From: an uncultured Saprospiraceae bacterium
GTDB taxonomy: Bacteria; Bacteroidota; Bacteroidia; Chitinophagales; Saprospiraceae
Reading direction: 5' to 3'
Assembly: GCA_937974625.1 (NCBI GenBank)
Contig: CALJVJ010000236.1
Location: forward strand, 1-36,589
DNA length: 36,589 nucleotides
A model generated the notes under the pieces. It saw nothing but the letters and a program-made list of their open reading frames with translations, did not search any database and had not been told where the DNA came from. The position numbers and the translations under genes were made by a program. Positions 8,844 to 15,450 of this stretch are shown here, piece by piece (position 1 is the stretch's first letter; the number at the start of each line of letters is the position of its first letter).

Positions 8844-9521
8844 ATGAGCGAAACCATTAAGACAATAATCGTAGAAGATGAATCTATTTTTCGAAAGAGT
8901 CTTAGTATGTACCTTCGAAATCGCCCCGAATTCGAGGTACTTGGAGATTTTGATGATGGAGAACCTGCCCTACAATTTCTAAAAAGAAAAAATGAAGTAG
9001 CAGTCGTTCTTCTAGATCTTAATCTGCCAACGACAGATGGTTTAGAAATGACCCGTAAAATCCTCGAAATTAATCCGAATATTAGTATTCTTATCTTATC
9101 TCAAGAAGCGGAAAAATCACTTATCTTACAAGCTTTAAAAAATGGTGCACATGGCTATGTGACCAAAGATGCTCCTATCGACGAATTATTAGTTGGTATT
9201 AGGGCTTTGTCAAAAGGGAATAATTATTTTTCAAGTAATATATCGGCGAAGGTCATGGTGCAATTTGCTACAGCTAGAACAGGCATTGCGACCACTAAAA
9301 TTAAACCTTTTATCACCAATAGAGAACAACAAATTCTGGAATTTTTATATAAAGAATATACAAATAAAGAAATAGCTGACCGATTATTTATCTCACCTCG
9401 TACCGTTGATACCCATAAACGAAATTTAAGGAAAAAATTAAATGTCAAAAGTAGCGTTGGACTTATCAAATATTATTTGACTAATTTTCAGAAAACTAAG
9501 GCTGTTTATGATGCTGGATAA
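8844..9521 (+). CDS. NarL/LuxR-type response regulator next to the curli genes
   Basis: 225 residues. The receiver domain (about 5-122) has all catalytic residues: acidic pocket E11/D12, phosphoacceptor D58 in LLDLNLP, S86 in LILSQ and K108 in YVTKDAP. The C-terminal LuxR helix-turn-helix (about 157-215) shows TNREQQILEFL, NKEIADRLFIS, RTVDTHKRNLRKKL. It is a DNA-binding phosphorylation-dependent regulator. In enterobacteria the curli activator CsgD is also a LuxR-type protein with a receiver-like domain, so a role in driving the adjacent csg genes is an attractive inference. This protein keeps a full phosphorylation site and is not demonstrably CsgD. No histidine kinase gene is in the window. 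Confidence 0.9.
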   Translation: MSETIKTIIVEDESIFRKSLSMYLRNRPEFEVLGDFDDGEPALQFLKRKNEVAVVLLDLNLPTTDGLEMTRKILEINPNISILILSQEAEKSLILQALKNGAHGYVTKDAPIDELLVGIRALSKGNNYFSSNISAKVMVQFATARTGIATTKIKPFITNREQQILEFLYKEYTNKEIADRLFISPRTVDTHKRNLRKKLNVKSSVGLIKYYLTNFQKTKAVYDAG

Positions 9522-9613
9522 TAGATTTTAATGGTTTAGTCCTTTTGCTGACATATACATATCTAATACTTCGTGTTTTAATTAACACCTGGCACTTATG
9601 GTAGCTTATATCG

Positions 9614-9654
9614 TTTTTATTTGCTTAGATCTTGAACGATTAGCCAAATAAAAA
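9614..9654 (+). terminator. AT-rich hairpin after the response regulator
   Basis: TTTTTATTTG (9614-9623) is perfectly complementary to CAAATAAAAA (9645-9654). It lies 93 bases after the regulator stop and may mark the transcript end. There is no T-run, so it is weak as a classical terminator. Confidence 0.3.
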
Positions 9655-9717
9655 TGGTTCAATTAAGACAATTGCGTAAATTGCGTAGTTTTTATTAGAA
9701 ATTACGGTTTTTAAGTA

Positions 9718-9748
9718 TTTCATAAGCAAATTCATGCCCCTATCTTTG
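9718..9748 (+). promoter_or_regulatory. Candidate promoter upstream of csgA (TTTC-N19-TATCTTTG)
   Basis: TATCTTTG (9741-9748) fits the Bacteroidota -7 consensus TAnnTTTG. TTTC (9718-9721) sits 19 bases upstream where TTTG/TTG is expected. If used, transcripts would start near 9755 and carry a leader of about 400 bases. Confidence 0.45.
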
Positions 9749-9878
9749 CCTTTATAACAGCAATAAAGATTTACTTCAATTTAATTGTGAGAAAGCTAAA
9801 CACTAAAAGAGAAAATTGAAAATATTTGCGATTTCAAGTCCCTTTTTCTGTTTTTTTAATTCTACATTTCTTGAACAT

Positions 9879-9903
9879 CCCCCTACCTTATTGCATACCC
9901 CCT
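9879..9903 (+). promoter_or_regulatory. Paired CCCCCT boxes upstream of csgA
   Basis: Two hexamers at 9879-9884 and 9898-9903 are spaced 19 bases start to start, close to two helical turns, within the related contexts ACATCCCCCTAC and GCATACCCCCTCTAC. A similar pair lies upstream of the 15451 gene. This is consistent with a dimeric activator site, but the function is inferred from recurrence only. Confidence 0.4.
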
Positions 9904-10084
9904 CTACAAATTTTACTACCACTTACGAATTAATGAATATTATGAGGTTTTGATACCTTGATGCGATTACTAACTTAAGTTTATTTTAGACGGATTTATC
10001 CAGGTGTTTTCTGGTTATCAAGTTTTAATTTAGCCTATTTTACTTTAGCATTTCGGTTATAGCCCATCTAATATTGTAACCATT

Positions 10085-10121
10085 TTTACCGGGAGTGCGA
10101 TGCATACTTCCCTCCCGTAAA
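10085..10121 (+). promoter_or_regulatory. Leader hairpin just upstream of csgA
   Basis: CGGGAG (10090-10095) pairs with CTCCCG (10112-10117), extended by TTTA/TAAA with one bulged C. T-rich sequence follows (10127-10140), and the csgA ATG is 40 bases downstream. It could be an attenuator or an mRNA-stabilising 5' structure. Confidence 0.35.
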
Positions 10122-10160
10122 GACTATTTTTTAACTTTTTAACCGGTAAACTAATTCGTA

Positions 10161-11006
10161 ATGAAAAAATTAACACTTTTAATGGCAATGCTTTGCCTTA
10201 CTATTGTAGCTGTAACAGCTCAGAACAACAGTGCCAATTCTACTATTGAGGGTAATGTAACTCAAGTAGATATTGTCCAGACTGGTGGAGAAAACAATGT
10301 TTTAAACAACGCACTAGGTAACGATAATAATATCGGTTTCCGTCAAGAAGGCTTAAGTAACGGTGCTGCTTCTACTTTCATTGGTAATAATATTGGAAGT
10401 ACAACTCGTCAAACTGAGGGTGACAGAAACAGTGCTACTCAAACTTTAGAAGGAGATAATATCCAATCTGCTTTATTACACACTGGTAGCGATAACGTTA
10501 CTAACCAGAATATTGCTGGTAATGACAACGTAACTGAAATTTTATTGACGGGTAATACTAACACAGTTATCCAATCTCAAACTGGTGCTACTAACAATGC
10601 TATCCTTATCTCTACAGGTAATGATAACCGAATTACTTCTGACCAAACTGGTGATAACCAAGGTGTTTTGGCTGAGCAATTAGGAAACGGTAACACAGCT
10701 GTTTTAGGTCAAAGTTCTACTGTTAACTTTATTGATGCGATTCAAGAAGGTGACGGTAACTCTGCTACTATCTTCCAAACTGGTAATAATAACGTTGCTG
10801 GTGACGGTGGTAATAGAACTACTCAAAGAGGAAATGATAACCAATTATCTATCATTCAAGATGGTGGTAATAATGCTTCTTTCAGTAACCAAACTGGTGA
10901 CGCTAACGCGACTTCTTTAAACCAAATTGGTACTGGAAACTTCATTATCTCTAATTCAACTGGTAACGGAAACGTACATAATATCACTCAAACAGGTGGC
11001 AACTAG
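10161..11006 (+). CDS. csgA: Major curlin-repeat amyloid subunit, CsgA-like
   Basis: 281 residues. A signal peptide (1-21, ending VTAQ) is followed almost entirely by about a dozen curlin-type repeats of 20-22 residues with the pattern GxxNxxxxxQxGxxN (for example GNDNVTEILLTGNTNTVIQS and GTGNFIISNSTGNGNVHN). The mature protein is rich in Asn, Gln, Gly and Thr, nearly free of Lys, and has no Cys. Each repeat should form one strand-turn-strand rung of a beta-solenoid amyloid. It is longer than E. coli CsgA (five repeats). Glycine codons are mostly GGT, suggesting selection for high expression. Position before csgB, csgE, csgF and csgG homologues supports the call. A major fibre subunit exported through CsgG is the expected role. 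Confidence 0.88.
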   Translation: MKKLTLLMAMLCLTIVAVTAQNNSANSTIEGNVTQVDIVQTGGENNVLNNALGNDNNIGFRQEGLSNGAASTFIGNNIGSTTRQTEGDRNSATQTLEGDNIQSALLHTGSDNVTNQNIAGNDNVTEILLTGNTNTVIQSQTGATNNAILISTGNDNRITSDQTGDNQGVLAEQLGNGNTAVLGQSSTVNFIDAIQEGDGNSATIFQTGNNNVAGDGGNRTTQRGNDNQLSIIQDGGNNASFSNQTGDANATSLNQIGTGNFIISNSTGNGNVHNITQTGGN

Positions 11007-11012
11007 GATTTT

Positions 11013-11139
11013 TTTAGAAGAGAGAAGTCAGACCATTTCATTGTCAGACCGTCTTTGACTGTCAGATAGGCTTGACCAATCTGACTTCTGACAGTTCCGA
11101 TTTATCGGAACGTTCTGACTTCTGACCTCTAAAAGAGAT
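11013..11139. repeat. Palindromic word-repeat region after csgA
   Basis: The word TCTGACTTCTGAC and its complement recur. TTTTAGA...GAAGTCAGA (from about 11013) pairs with TCTGACTTC...TCTAAAA (to about 11134), CTGTCAGA pairs with TCTGACAG inside, and GTTCCGA/TCGGAAC with a TTTA loop lies at 11094-11111. This forms a long branched hairpin in the 3' region of csgA mRNA, possibly a stabiliser or processing site. Confidence 0.5.
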
Positions 11140-11147
11140 AGTTGTAG

Positions 11148-11168
11148 CGTTTGTTCGCAAACGTTTTT
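11148..11168 (+). terminator. Intrinsic terminator after csgA (TTCG loop)
   Basis: CGTTTG (11148-11153), TTCG tetraloop, CAAACG (11158-11163), then five T. This is a compact rho-independent terminator 140 bases after the csgA stop, and would lower read-through into csgB. Confidence 0.65.
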
Positions 11169-11179
11169 ATATAGTTTCA

Positions 11180-11226
11180 AATTAAGAGGGAGGCATTTAA
11201 TTGCTTCCCTACTCTTAATTTTTTGG
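11180..11226 (+). terminator. Second intrinsic terminator before csgB
   Basis: ATTAAGAG (from 11181) pairs with CTCTTAAT (to 11219), with a further GGA/GCA-to-TGC/TCC inner stem and a trailing T-run (to 11224). Two terminators in tandem between csgA and csgB suggest strong uncoupling of their levels. Confidence 0.55.
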
Positions 11227-11272
11227 AAGTGTTTAAATATTTTTTATTTATCCTTCTTTATCTATAACCTGA

Positions 11273-11827
11273 ATGTGCATGATAAGCAAGCGAATTATAA
11301 TTGGTGTATTAGCCGGCTTCATTGCTTTGAGTGGATTGAGTGCGCAGCAATTATCTTTAGAAGATTTGCTGCTGGAGCCAAGTGCTTTACTACAGGATGA
11401 ATTGGGGACGGGGAGCAATACTGTTTATCAATTGACAGAGGGTAATGATAATACCATAAGTATTAATCAATTACAACAAAATGGGCAGCAGCTCAACCTC
11501 GTCCGAACTTTACAAGTAGGTAGCGACAATCAAGCCTTTTTAGAACAATTAGGTGCTGGGAATCAGTTAGTTTTGATTCAAAATGGTACTGGAAATATTT
11601 ATTCTCTTGTTCAAGAAGGTATTAATAATAAAACGGTGGCCATCCAAAATGGAGCCGATAATGTCATTACTCAAGAATTAATGAACGCCAGTGGAGTCTA
11701 TTCTGAATTTATTCAGAATGGAAATGGCAACGAAATAATACATATTACTAGTGGCATGGTTGACCAAAATTTCATCATCCGCCAAAATGGAGATGGATTA
11801 AAAGCTACTGTAATACAGTCTAATTGA
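11273..11827 (+). CDS. csgB: Minor curlin-repeat protein, CsgB-like nucleator
   Basis: 184 residues with a signal peptide (about 1-25, ending LSAQ). An in-frame ATG at 11279 is an alternative start. A 25-residue non-repeat leader precedes about five to six degenerate curlin repeats (GSDNQAFLEQLGAGNQLVLIQ-type units, each with Q-x-G-x-x-N). Compared with the csgA-like protein the repeats are fewer, less regular and more hydrophobic, as expected of the surface nucleator CsgB. Assignment as nucleator rather than a second fibre subunit is inferred from this and from gene order. The csgE gene follows 87 bases downstream. Confidence 0.75.
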   Translation: MCMISKRIIIGVLAGFIALSGLSAQQLSLEDLLLEPSALLQDELGTGSNTVYQLTEGNDNTISINQLQQNGQQLNLVRTLQVGSDNQAFLEQLGAGNQLVLIQNGTGNIYSLVQEGINNKTVAIQNGADNVITQELMNASGVYSEFIQNGNGNEIIHITSGMVDQNFIIRQNGDGLKATVIQSN

Positions 11828-11914
11828 TTTAAGAGGTTAGATGGCAGATGGATTTTTTGTTAAGTTATTCTGAACATTTTAAGTACATTTAAGTCTGACC
11901 TCTAAAATCATTTT

Positions 11915-12598
11915 ATGAAACAACTATTTTTTTTATTTTTTGGTCTAAGTACTATATTTTTTACACCAAGTGCTTTTGGCAATACTAGTACTTGTTGGTT
12001 ACAACAAAAATCAGATGAAACAACCACAATAACCTACTTCACAGACTATAGAGGATTTTTTCATTTTAATAATGGAATTCCTTCCTACTACGAAAAATCA
12101 CTTTGCCCCCTTAATGGGGACCGATATCTCTTCGGTTTTGATTATTCCCCTCAACGAGATACAACTAAAAAAAAAATAACTCCCTCAGACAAAGGTCTGA
12201 TTCAACAAAAAAAACAGCAGCAAACGACTACTGAAATTGATGGACTTTTATTGAACGCAACCATTAGTTCTGGGGGATATGATTTTTATGTGGATTTTTC
12301 TCACAATTGGACACCCCCAGTTAATGCTCGCGACTATACCATTGTGGTCAAAGAATATGCTGGAAGAGGCGTTAATATTACGGTTGCTATAGAAGTTAAT
12401 GGAAAACAATTGGTCTATCGAAGGATGCGACCAATTTATCCCGCTATTCATCAATTATCCATTGCAGCTGCCAATTATTTGAACGGATATATTTCAAAAG
12501 GCAATCACTTAAGAGGCGTTGATGCAGACGGTAATTTCATTGATGTGCAAGCTACCAATGAAACTAGAAAAATTAAGACACCTTTTGATGTTTATTAA
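11915..12598 (+). CDS. csgE: Curli assembly factor CsgE with N-terminal extension
   Basis: 227 residues, against about 129 in E. coli. Signal peptide 1-22. Residues 107-192 match CsgE: EIDGLLLNATISSGGYDFY corresponds to the E. coli stretch around PGLLTDHTVSSIGHDFY, then FSHNW, TIVVKEYAGRGVNITV and LVYRRMRP. CsgE is the periplasmic adaptor that caps the CsgG channel and delivers curlin. Residues 23-100 are extra. They contain two cysteines (27 and 64), which could form a disulfide, and a Lys/Gln-rich linker (about 84-104), and are unlike E. coli CsgE. The last 30 residues also extend past the core. The domain call is firm; the role of the extension is unknown. Confidence 0.88.
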   Translation: MKQLFFLFFGLSTIFFTPSAFGNTSTCWLQQKSDETTTITYFTDYRGFFHFNNGIPSYYEKSLCPLNGDRYLFGFDYSPQRDTTKKKITPSDKGLIQQKKQQQTTTEIDGLLLNATISSGGYDFYVDFSHNWTPPVNARDYTIVVKEYAGRGVNITVAIEVNGKQLVYRRMRPIYPAIHQLSIAAANYLNGYISKGNHLRGVDADGNFIDVQATNETRKIKTPFDVY

Positions 12599-12611
12599 GG
12601 GATTAAGAAAT

Positions 12612-12679
12612 AAATAAGTTGCCCAAAGATGTGGTTTTAATTTGTTCTTAGACTAGGCATGAAAAACGGAGTTATGCCT
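12612..12679. repeat. Structured non-coding repeat, copy B
   Basis: Positions 12612-12663 align without gaps to 51-102 at about 71% identity. AGGCAT (12655-12660) pairs with ATGCCT (12674-12679), as AGGCA/TGCCT does in copy A, so the stem closing on the shared GGCATGAA is kept although the loop differs. Confidence 0.45.
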
Positions 12680-12718
12680 TTGCATAATGAGTATTTTCAT
12701 AACGACGTATAAGGATAA

Positions 12719-12859
12719 ATTAAAGCGACAGAATGGGGAAGTTATATTTTTTCTAGTCCCTCAAAAAATATAGTACTAACTAGAGCTGATGTTGAGGCAC
12801 TATCTGGACAGAATAAGGAAAGATTCTATCAAGTATCAGAAATTCCCACCTCTGGTTAG
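12719..12859 (+). pseudogene. Possible gene remnant between csgE and csgF
   Basis: An open stretch of 46 codons without a start encodes a protein-like sequence (including NIVLTRADVEAL and NKERFYQVSEI) ending in TAG at 12857-12859. Upstream in the same frame is a 12-codon piece from the ATG at 12674, interrupted by TAA at 12710 and 12716. It may be a decayed small gene next to repeat copy B, or chance. The remainder of 12599-13132 holds no gene. Confidence 0.25.
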
Positions 12860-13025
12860 TCTTTTTTAAGTGGTATAAGCGCTAAAGCGCGCTATGGAGG
12901 AACTTACTGTAAGTGACAAAGCAAAAGTTATTTTAACCTTTTGTGAAATGAAATTTTTATTAGCTAGACCTCGGTTTAGCCTTGTGGTTCGCTCACAGCA
13001 ACCCTAATAAAAAATACCTCCCATA

Positions 13026-13032
13026 CCCCCCT
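13026..13032 (+). promoter_or_regulatory. C-tract box upstream of csgF
   Basis: CCCCCCT followed by TTTTTAGACTA, closely resembling the box at 8647 upstream of the response regulator (CCCCCTTTTTACAGACTA). It lies about 105 bases before the csgF start, so csgF and csgG may have their own regulated promoter. Confidence 0.4.
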
Positions 13033-13132
13033 TTTTAGACTATTCCTATTAAAGTTGATATTACTTAGAAACTATTTAATCATGAAAAAATGATGGCCTT
13101 ATTTTTTTATGTTTTTTTACAACTATTTTGAA

Positions 13133-13567
13133 ATGATTAAACGACTACAACTATTAACTATCATTATTTTTTTGAGTATTGGCTTTATCTCAGAGGCTGT
13201 TGCGCAACAATTGGTTTATAAACCAATCAATCCAGCTTTTGGAGGCGATACCTTTAATTATAGCTGGCTGTTAAGTTCTGCTCAAGCGCAAGATTCTACC
13301 ACTGACCCTAATGAGGGGCAATCTACTTCTAGTTTTCAAAGAGCAACTAGTTTAGAAACTTTTCAACAACAACTGAATAGTCAGTTATTAAGTCAATTGT
13401 CTAGAAACCTTATCTCTAATCAGTTTGGCGAAGAAGGTCTGGATGATGGTAGTTATAACATTGGTAGCCTTGAGGTAAATGTGGTGACGGGATTAGATGG
13501 CGTGACTATTGCCATTATTGATACGAATACTGGAGAATCTACGGAGGTAATTATTCCGTTTTTTTAG
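13133..13567 (+). CDS. csgF: Curli assembly factor CsgF
   Basis: 144 residues from the ATG at 13133, which gives a clean signal peptide (MIKRLQLLTIIIF... ending AVAQ); the ATG at 13109 would add 8 residues. The mature N-terminus keeps the CsgF signature: LVYKPINPAFGG, then WLLSSAQAQ, matching E. coli FRNPNFGG and FLLNSAQAQ with equal spacing. A Gln/Ser-rich helix region (SLETFQQQLNSQLLSQLSRNL) and a C-terminal beta part (NVVTGLDGVTIAIIDTNTGE) follow, as in CsgF. CsgF inserts its N-terminus in the CsgG pore from outside and couples export to nucleation by CsgB. The residue aligned with E. coli constriction residue Asn17 is Phe here. csgG follows 155 bases downstream. Confidence 0.9.
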   Translation: MIKRLQLLTIIIFLSIGFISEAVAQQLVYKPINPAFGGDTFNYSWLLSSAQAQDSTTDPNEGQSTSSFQRATSLETFQQQLNSQLLSQLSRNLISNQFGEEGLDDGSYNIGSLEVNVVTGLDGVTIAIIDTNTGESTEVIIPFF

Positions 13568-13592
13568 TATTATAAATCTAAATAAGGAACGC

Positions 13593-13624
13593 TGAAAAAA
13601 TCAAATGGTCAATTTGTTTTTTCA
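13593..13624 (+). terminator. AT-rich hairpin between csgF and csgG
   Basis: TGAAAAAATCAAAT pairs with ATTTGTTTTTTCA (one bulge) across a GGTCA loop, 26 bases after the csgF stop. The T-run is inside the 3' arm, as in weak intrinsic terminators, so this may attenuate rather than stop transcription into csgG. Confidence 0.4.
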
Positions 13625-13722
13625 TCGGTACAATGGCCTTAATCAAAATTTCAAAGAATTTAATTTTCATTTCTTATACAGACAACGAACAACAACTATT
13701 TTGAAACTATACTAAAAACATT

Positions 13723-15129
13723 ATGGGCAAGCGATTACTTAAAAGCTGGTTCGCCCTTGTAGGATGCCTACTGATTTTACAAAGTTGTGGTACTTTTATG
13801 CAGCAACCTGTACAGTCAGAGCAAGCTAGAATAGGCGAAGATACCCAGACTGCAATTGACCTTAAAAATTTGCCTCCTCCTAAGGATAAAATTGTGGCTG
13901 CGGTCTATCAATTTAGAGACCAAACTGGTCAATATAAAACGGGTGGAGGCTTCTCTACAGCCGTTACCCAAGGTGGTACGAGTATCTTACTAAAGGCATT
14001 AAAAGATTCTGGTTGGTTTATACCAATTGAACGAGAAAATGTCAATAATTTATTGAATGAACGGAAAATTGTGCGAAACACTCGTGCGCAATTTAATGCC
14101 AACCAAGGCTTAAAACCACTCTTATATGCCAGTGTCCTACTGGAAGGGGGTATCATCTCTTATGACCAAAACATTATTACTGGTGGAGCTGGATTGCGTT
14201 ATTTTGGCGCAGGTGGCTCTGAACAATATCGGCAGGACCGAGTAACGGTTTACCTACGGGCGATTTCGGTGCAAACTGGTGAAGTCCTTAAAGTAATTTA
14301 TACATCGAAAACAATTTTATCTCAATCCGTAGACATCGGCCTTTTTAGATTTGTTAGTTTCGGTAAGCTATTAGAAACGGAAACTGGACTGACTTATAAT
14401 GAACCTACACAAATTGCTGTTTCTGAGGCAATTAGTAAAGCGGTGCAAGGAATGATTATTGAAGGGATTGATGATAATTTATGGAATCTTGGAGAACGTA
14501 GATTCGAGGCAGATGAACAAATTAGAGCTTATAAAAAGGAGAAAGAAGAAGCGCCTCAAATTGACCTGTTAGGTAAAAAACAAGATAACCGAAGAAAAAA
14601 ATATTCTGCGGGATTTAGCACTTCTAGTTTGTTGTACTCTGGTGATTACCCTAATGCAAGAGTTAGAACAGGGATAGAACTTAGTTTTAACTATGAATTG
14701 AATCCTACTTTAGGTTTCCAAGCCAATTATGGTATCAGTAGCATGGAGGCAGAACGATTCTATTTTTCTAATGTCAGCTATTTGGAAGCTAATTTGGTTT
14801 ATCGAGCTTTGCCCTACGATATTTTTACGCCTTATGCTTTTGGTGGCTTTGGGATTATTACCGAAAACGATAAACATCCCTTAGATTTTGCAGTGCATAC
14901 TTTTACTAAGGCTAACATTGGCCTTGGAGGAGAACTAATGTTGAATGACCGTTTTAGTGTTCGGGCTTCGTTAGATTATAATGTTATTCTAAGTGACAAC
15001 TTAGATAGGGTTGAACAAGGCCGATATAATGACTTTTACTGGAGAGGGAACGTAGGCGTGAAATATTATTTTGGTGCTCCATTACCTAGTAAACGGAAAT
15101 TTAAATTGAAAAAAGACTATGATAAGTAG
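13723..15129 (+). CDS. csgG: Curli secretion channel CsgG fused to a C-terminal beta-barrel
   Basis: 468 residues, against 277 in E. coli. Lipobox LQSC gives lipidated Cys22. Residues about 50-265 are CsgG: VAAVYQFRDQTGQYK, FSTAVTQ, LKDSGWFIPIERENVNNLLNERKIVR, YFGAGGSEQYRQDRV, SKTILSQSVDIGLFRFV, EGIDDNLWNL. It forms the nonameric outer-membrane secretion pore. The pore loop reads TGGGFSTAV: Phe77 matches E. coli Phe56, but the loop is two residues shorter and lacks residues matching Tyr51 and Asn55. After a charged helical linker (about 266-298), residues 299-456 form a separate 8-strand OmpA/OprF-like barrel (YSAGFSTSSLLYSG, LGFQANYGI, ...VGVKYYFG). A Lys-rich tail ends the protein. The fusion implies extra barrels around the pore. 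Confidence 0.92.
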   Translation: MGKRLLKSWFALVGCLLILQSCGTFMQQPVQSEQARIGEDTQTAIDLKNLPPPKDKIVAAVYQFRDQTGQYKTGGGFSTAVTQGGTSILLKALKDSGWFIPIERENVNNLLNERKIVRNTRAQFNANQGLKPLLYASVLLEGGIISYDQNIITGGAGLRYFGAGGSEQYRQDRVTVYLRAISVQTGEVLKVIYTSKTILSQSVDIGLFRFVSFGKLLETETGLTYNEPTQIAVSEAISKAVQGMIIEGIDDNLWNLGERRFEADEQIRAYKKEKEEAPQIDLLGKKQDNRRKKYSAGFSTSSLLYSGDYPNARVRTGIELSFNYELNPTLGFQANYGISSMEAERFYFSNVSYLEANLVYRALPYDIFTPYAFGGFGIITENDKHPLDFAVHTFTKANIGLGGELMLNDRFSVRASLDYNVILSDNLDRVEQGRYNDFYWRGNVGVKYYFGAPLPSKRKFKLKKDYDK

Positions 15130-15132
15130 AAG

Positions 15133-15293
15133 AAATTTAAAATGTAAAATTACAAATCTAAAATTTTAAAGTTTTGACAATCAGTGCTTTGAAAGTTTTA
15201 AATAATTATATCGTCAATTTTGGTTTAGCCAAATATTAGTAGCTGAGTGTTTACTTTTATATTTAAAATTTTGAATTTAAGATTTTAGATTTA
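15133..15293. repeat. AT-rich inverted word repeat after csgG
   Basis: AAATCTAAAAT (15154-15164) pairs with ATTTTAGATTT (15282-15292), with further TTTAAAAT-type words in both arms. AAATCTAAAATTT also occurs at 25343-25355, and TTTAAAATGTAAAA (15136-15149) occurs inverted at 25589-25602, so the words are shared between two gaps 10 kb apart. Confidence 0.4.
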
Positions 15294-15362
15294 TACCTCA
15301 CTATCTATTTTGACAAAAAAACAGTAAATTATACTTCTGTTTATTATAGAAAAAAATACTCG

Positions 15363-15386
15363 CCCCCTATATTAATAATTCCCCCT
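15363..15386 (+). promoter_or_regulatory. Paired CCCCCT boxes upstream of the propeller lipoprotein gene
   Basis: CCCCCT at 15363-15368 and 15381-15386, spaced 18 bases, about 65 bases before the ATG. The arrangement is nearly the same as upstream of csgA (19 bases), suggesting control by the same factor. Confidence 0.4.
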
Positions 15387-15450
15387 CACCACTACAATCT
15401 GAGAAAACAGTTTGGAAAATCCCTGATTTTCCTTTCGAAAAGTATTTAAA

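Noticed and set aside
8844-9521. Calling the response regulator csgD
   Set aside because: It has a full set of phosphorylation residues and only position supports a CsgD-like role; LuxR-type regulators are common, so no symbol was given.
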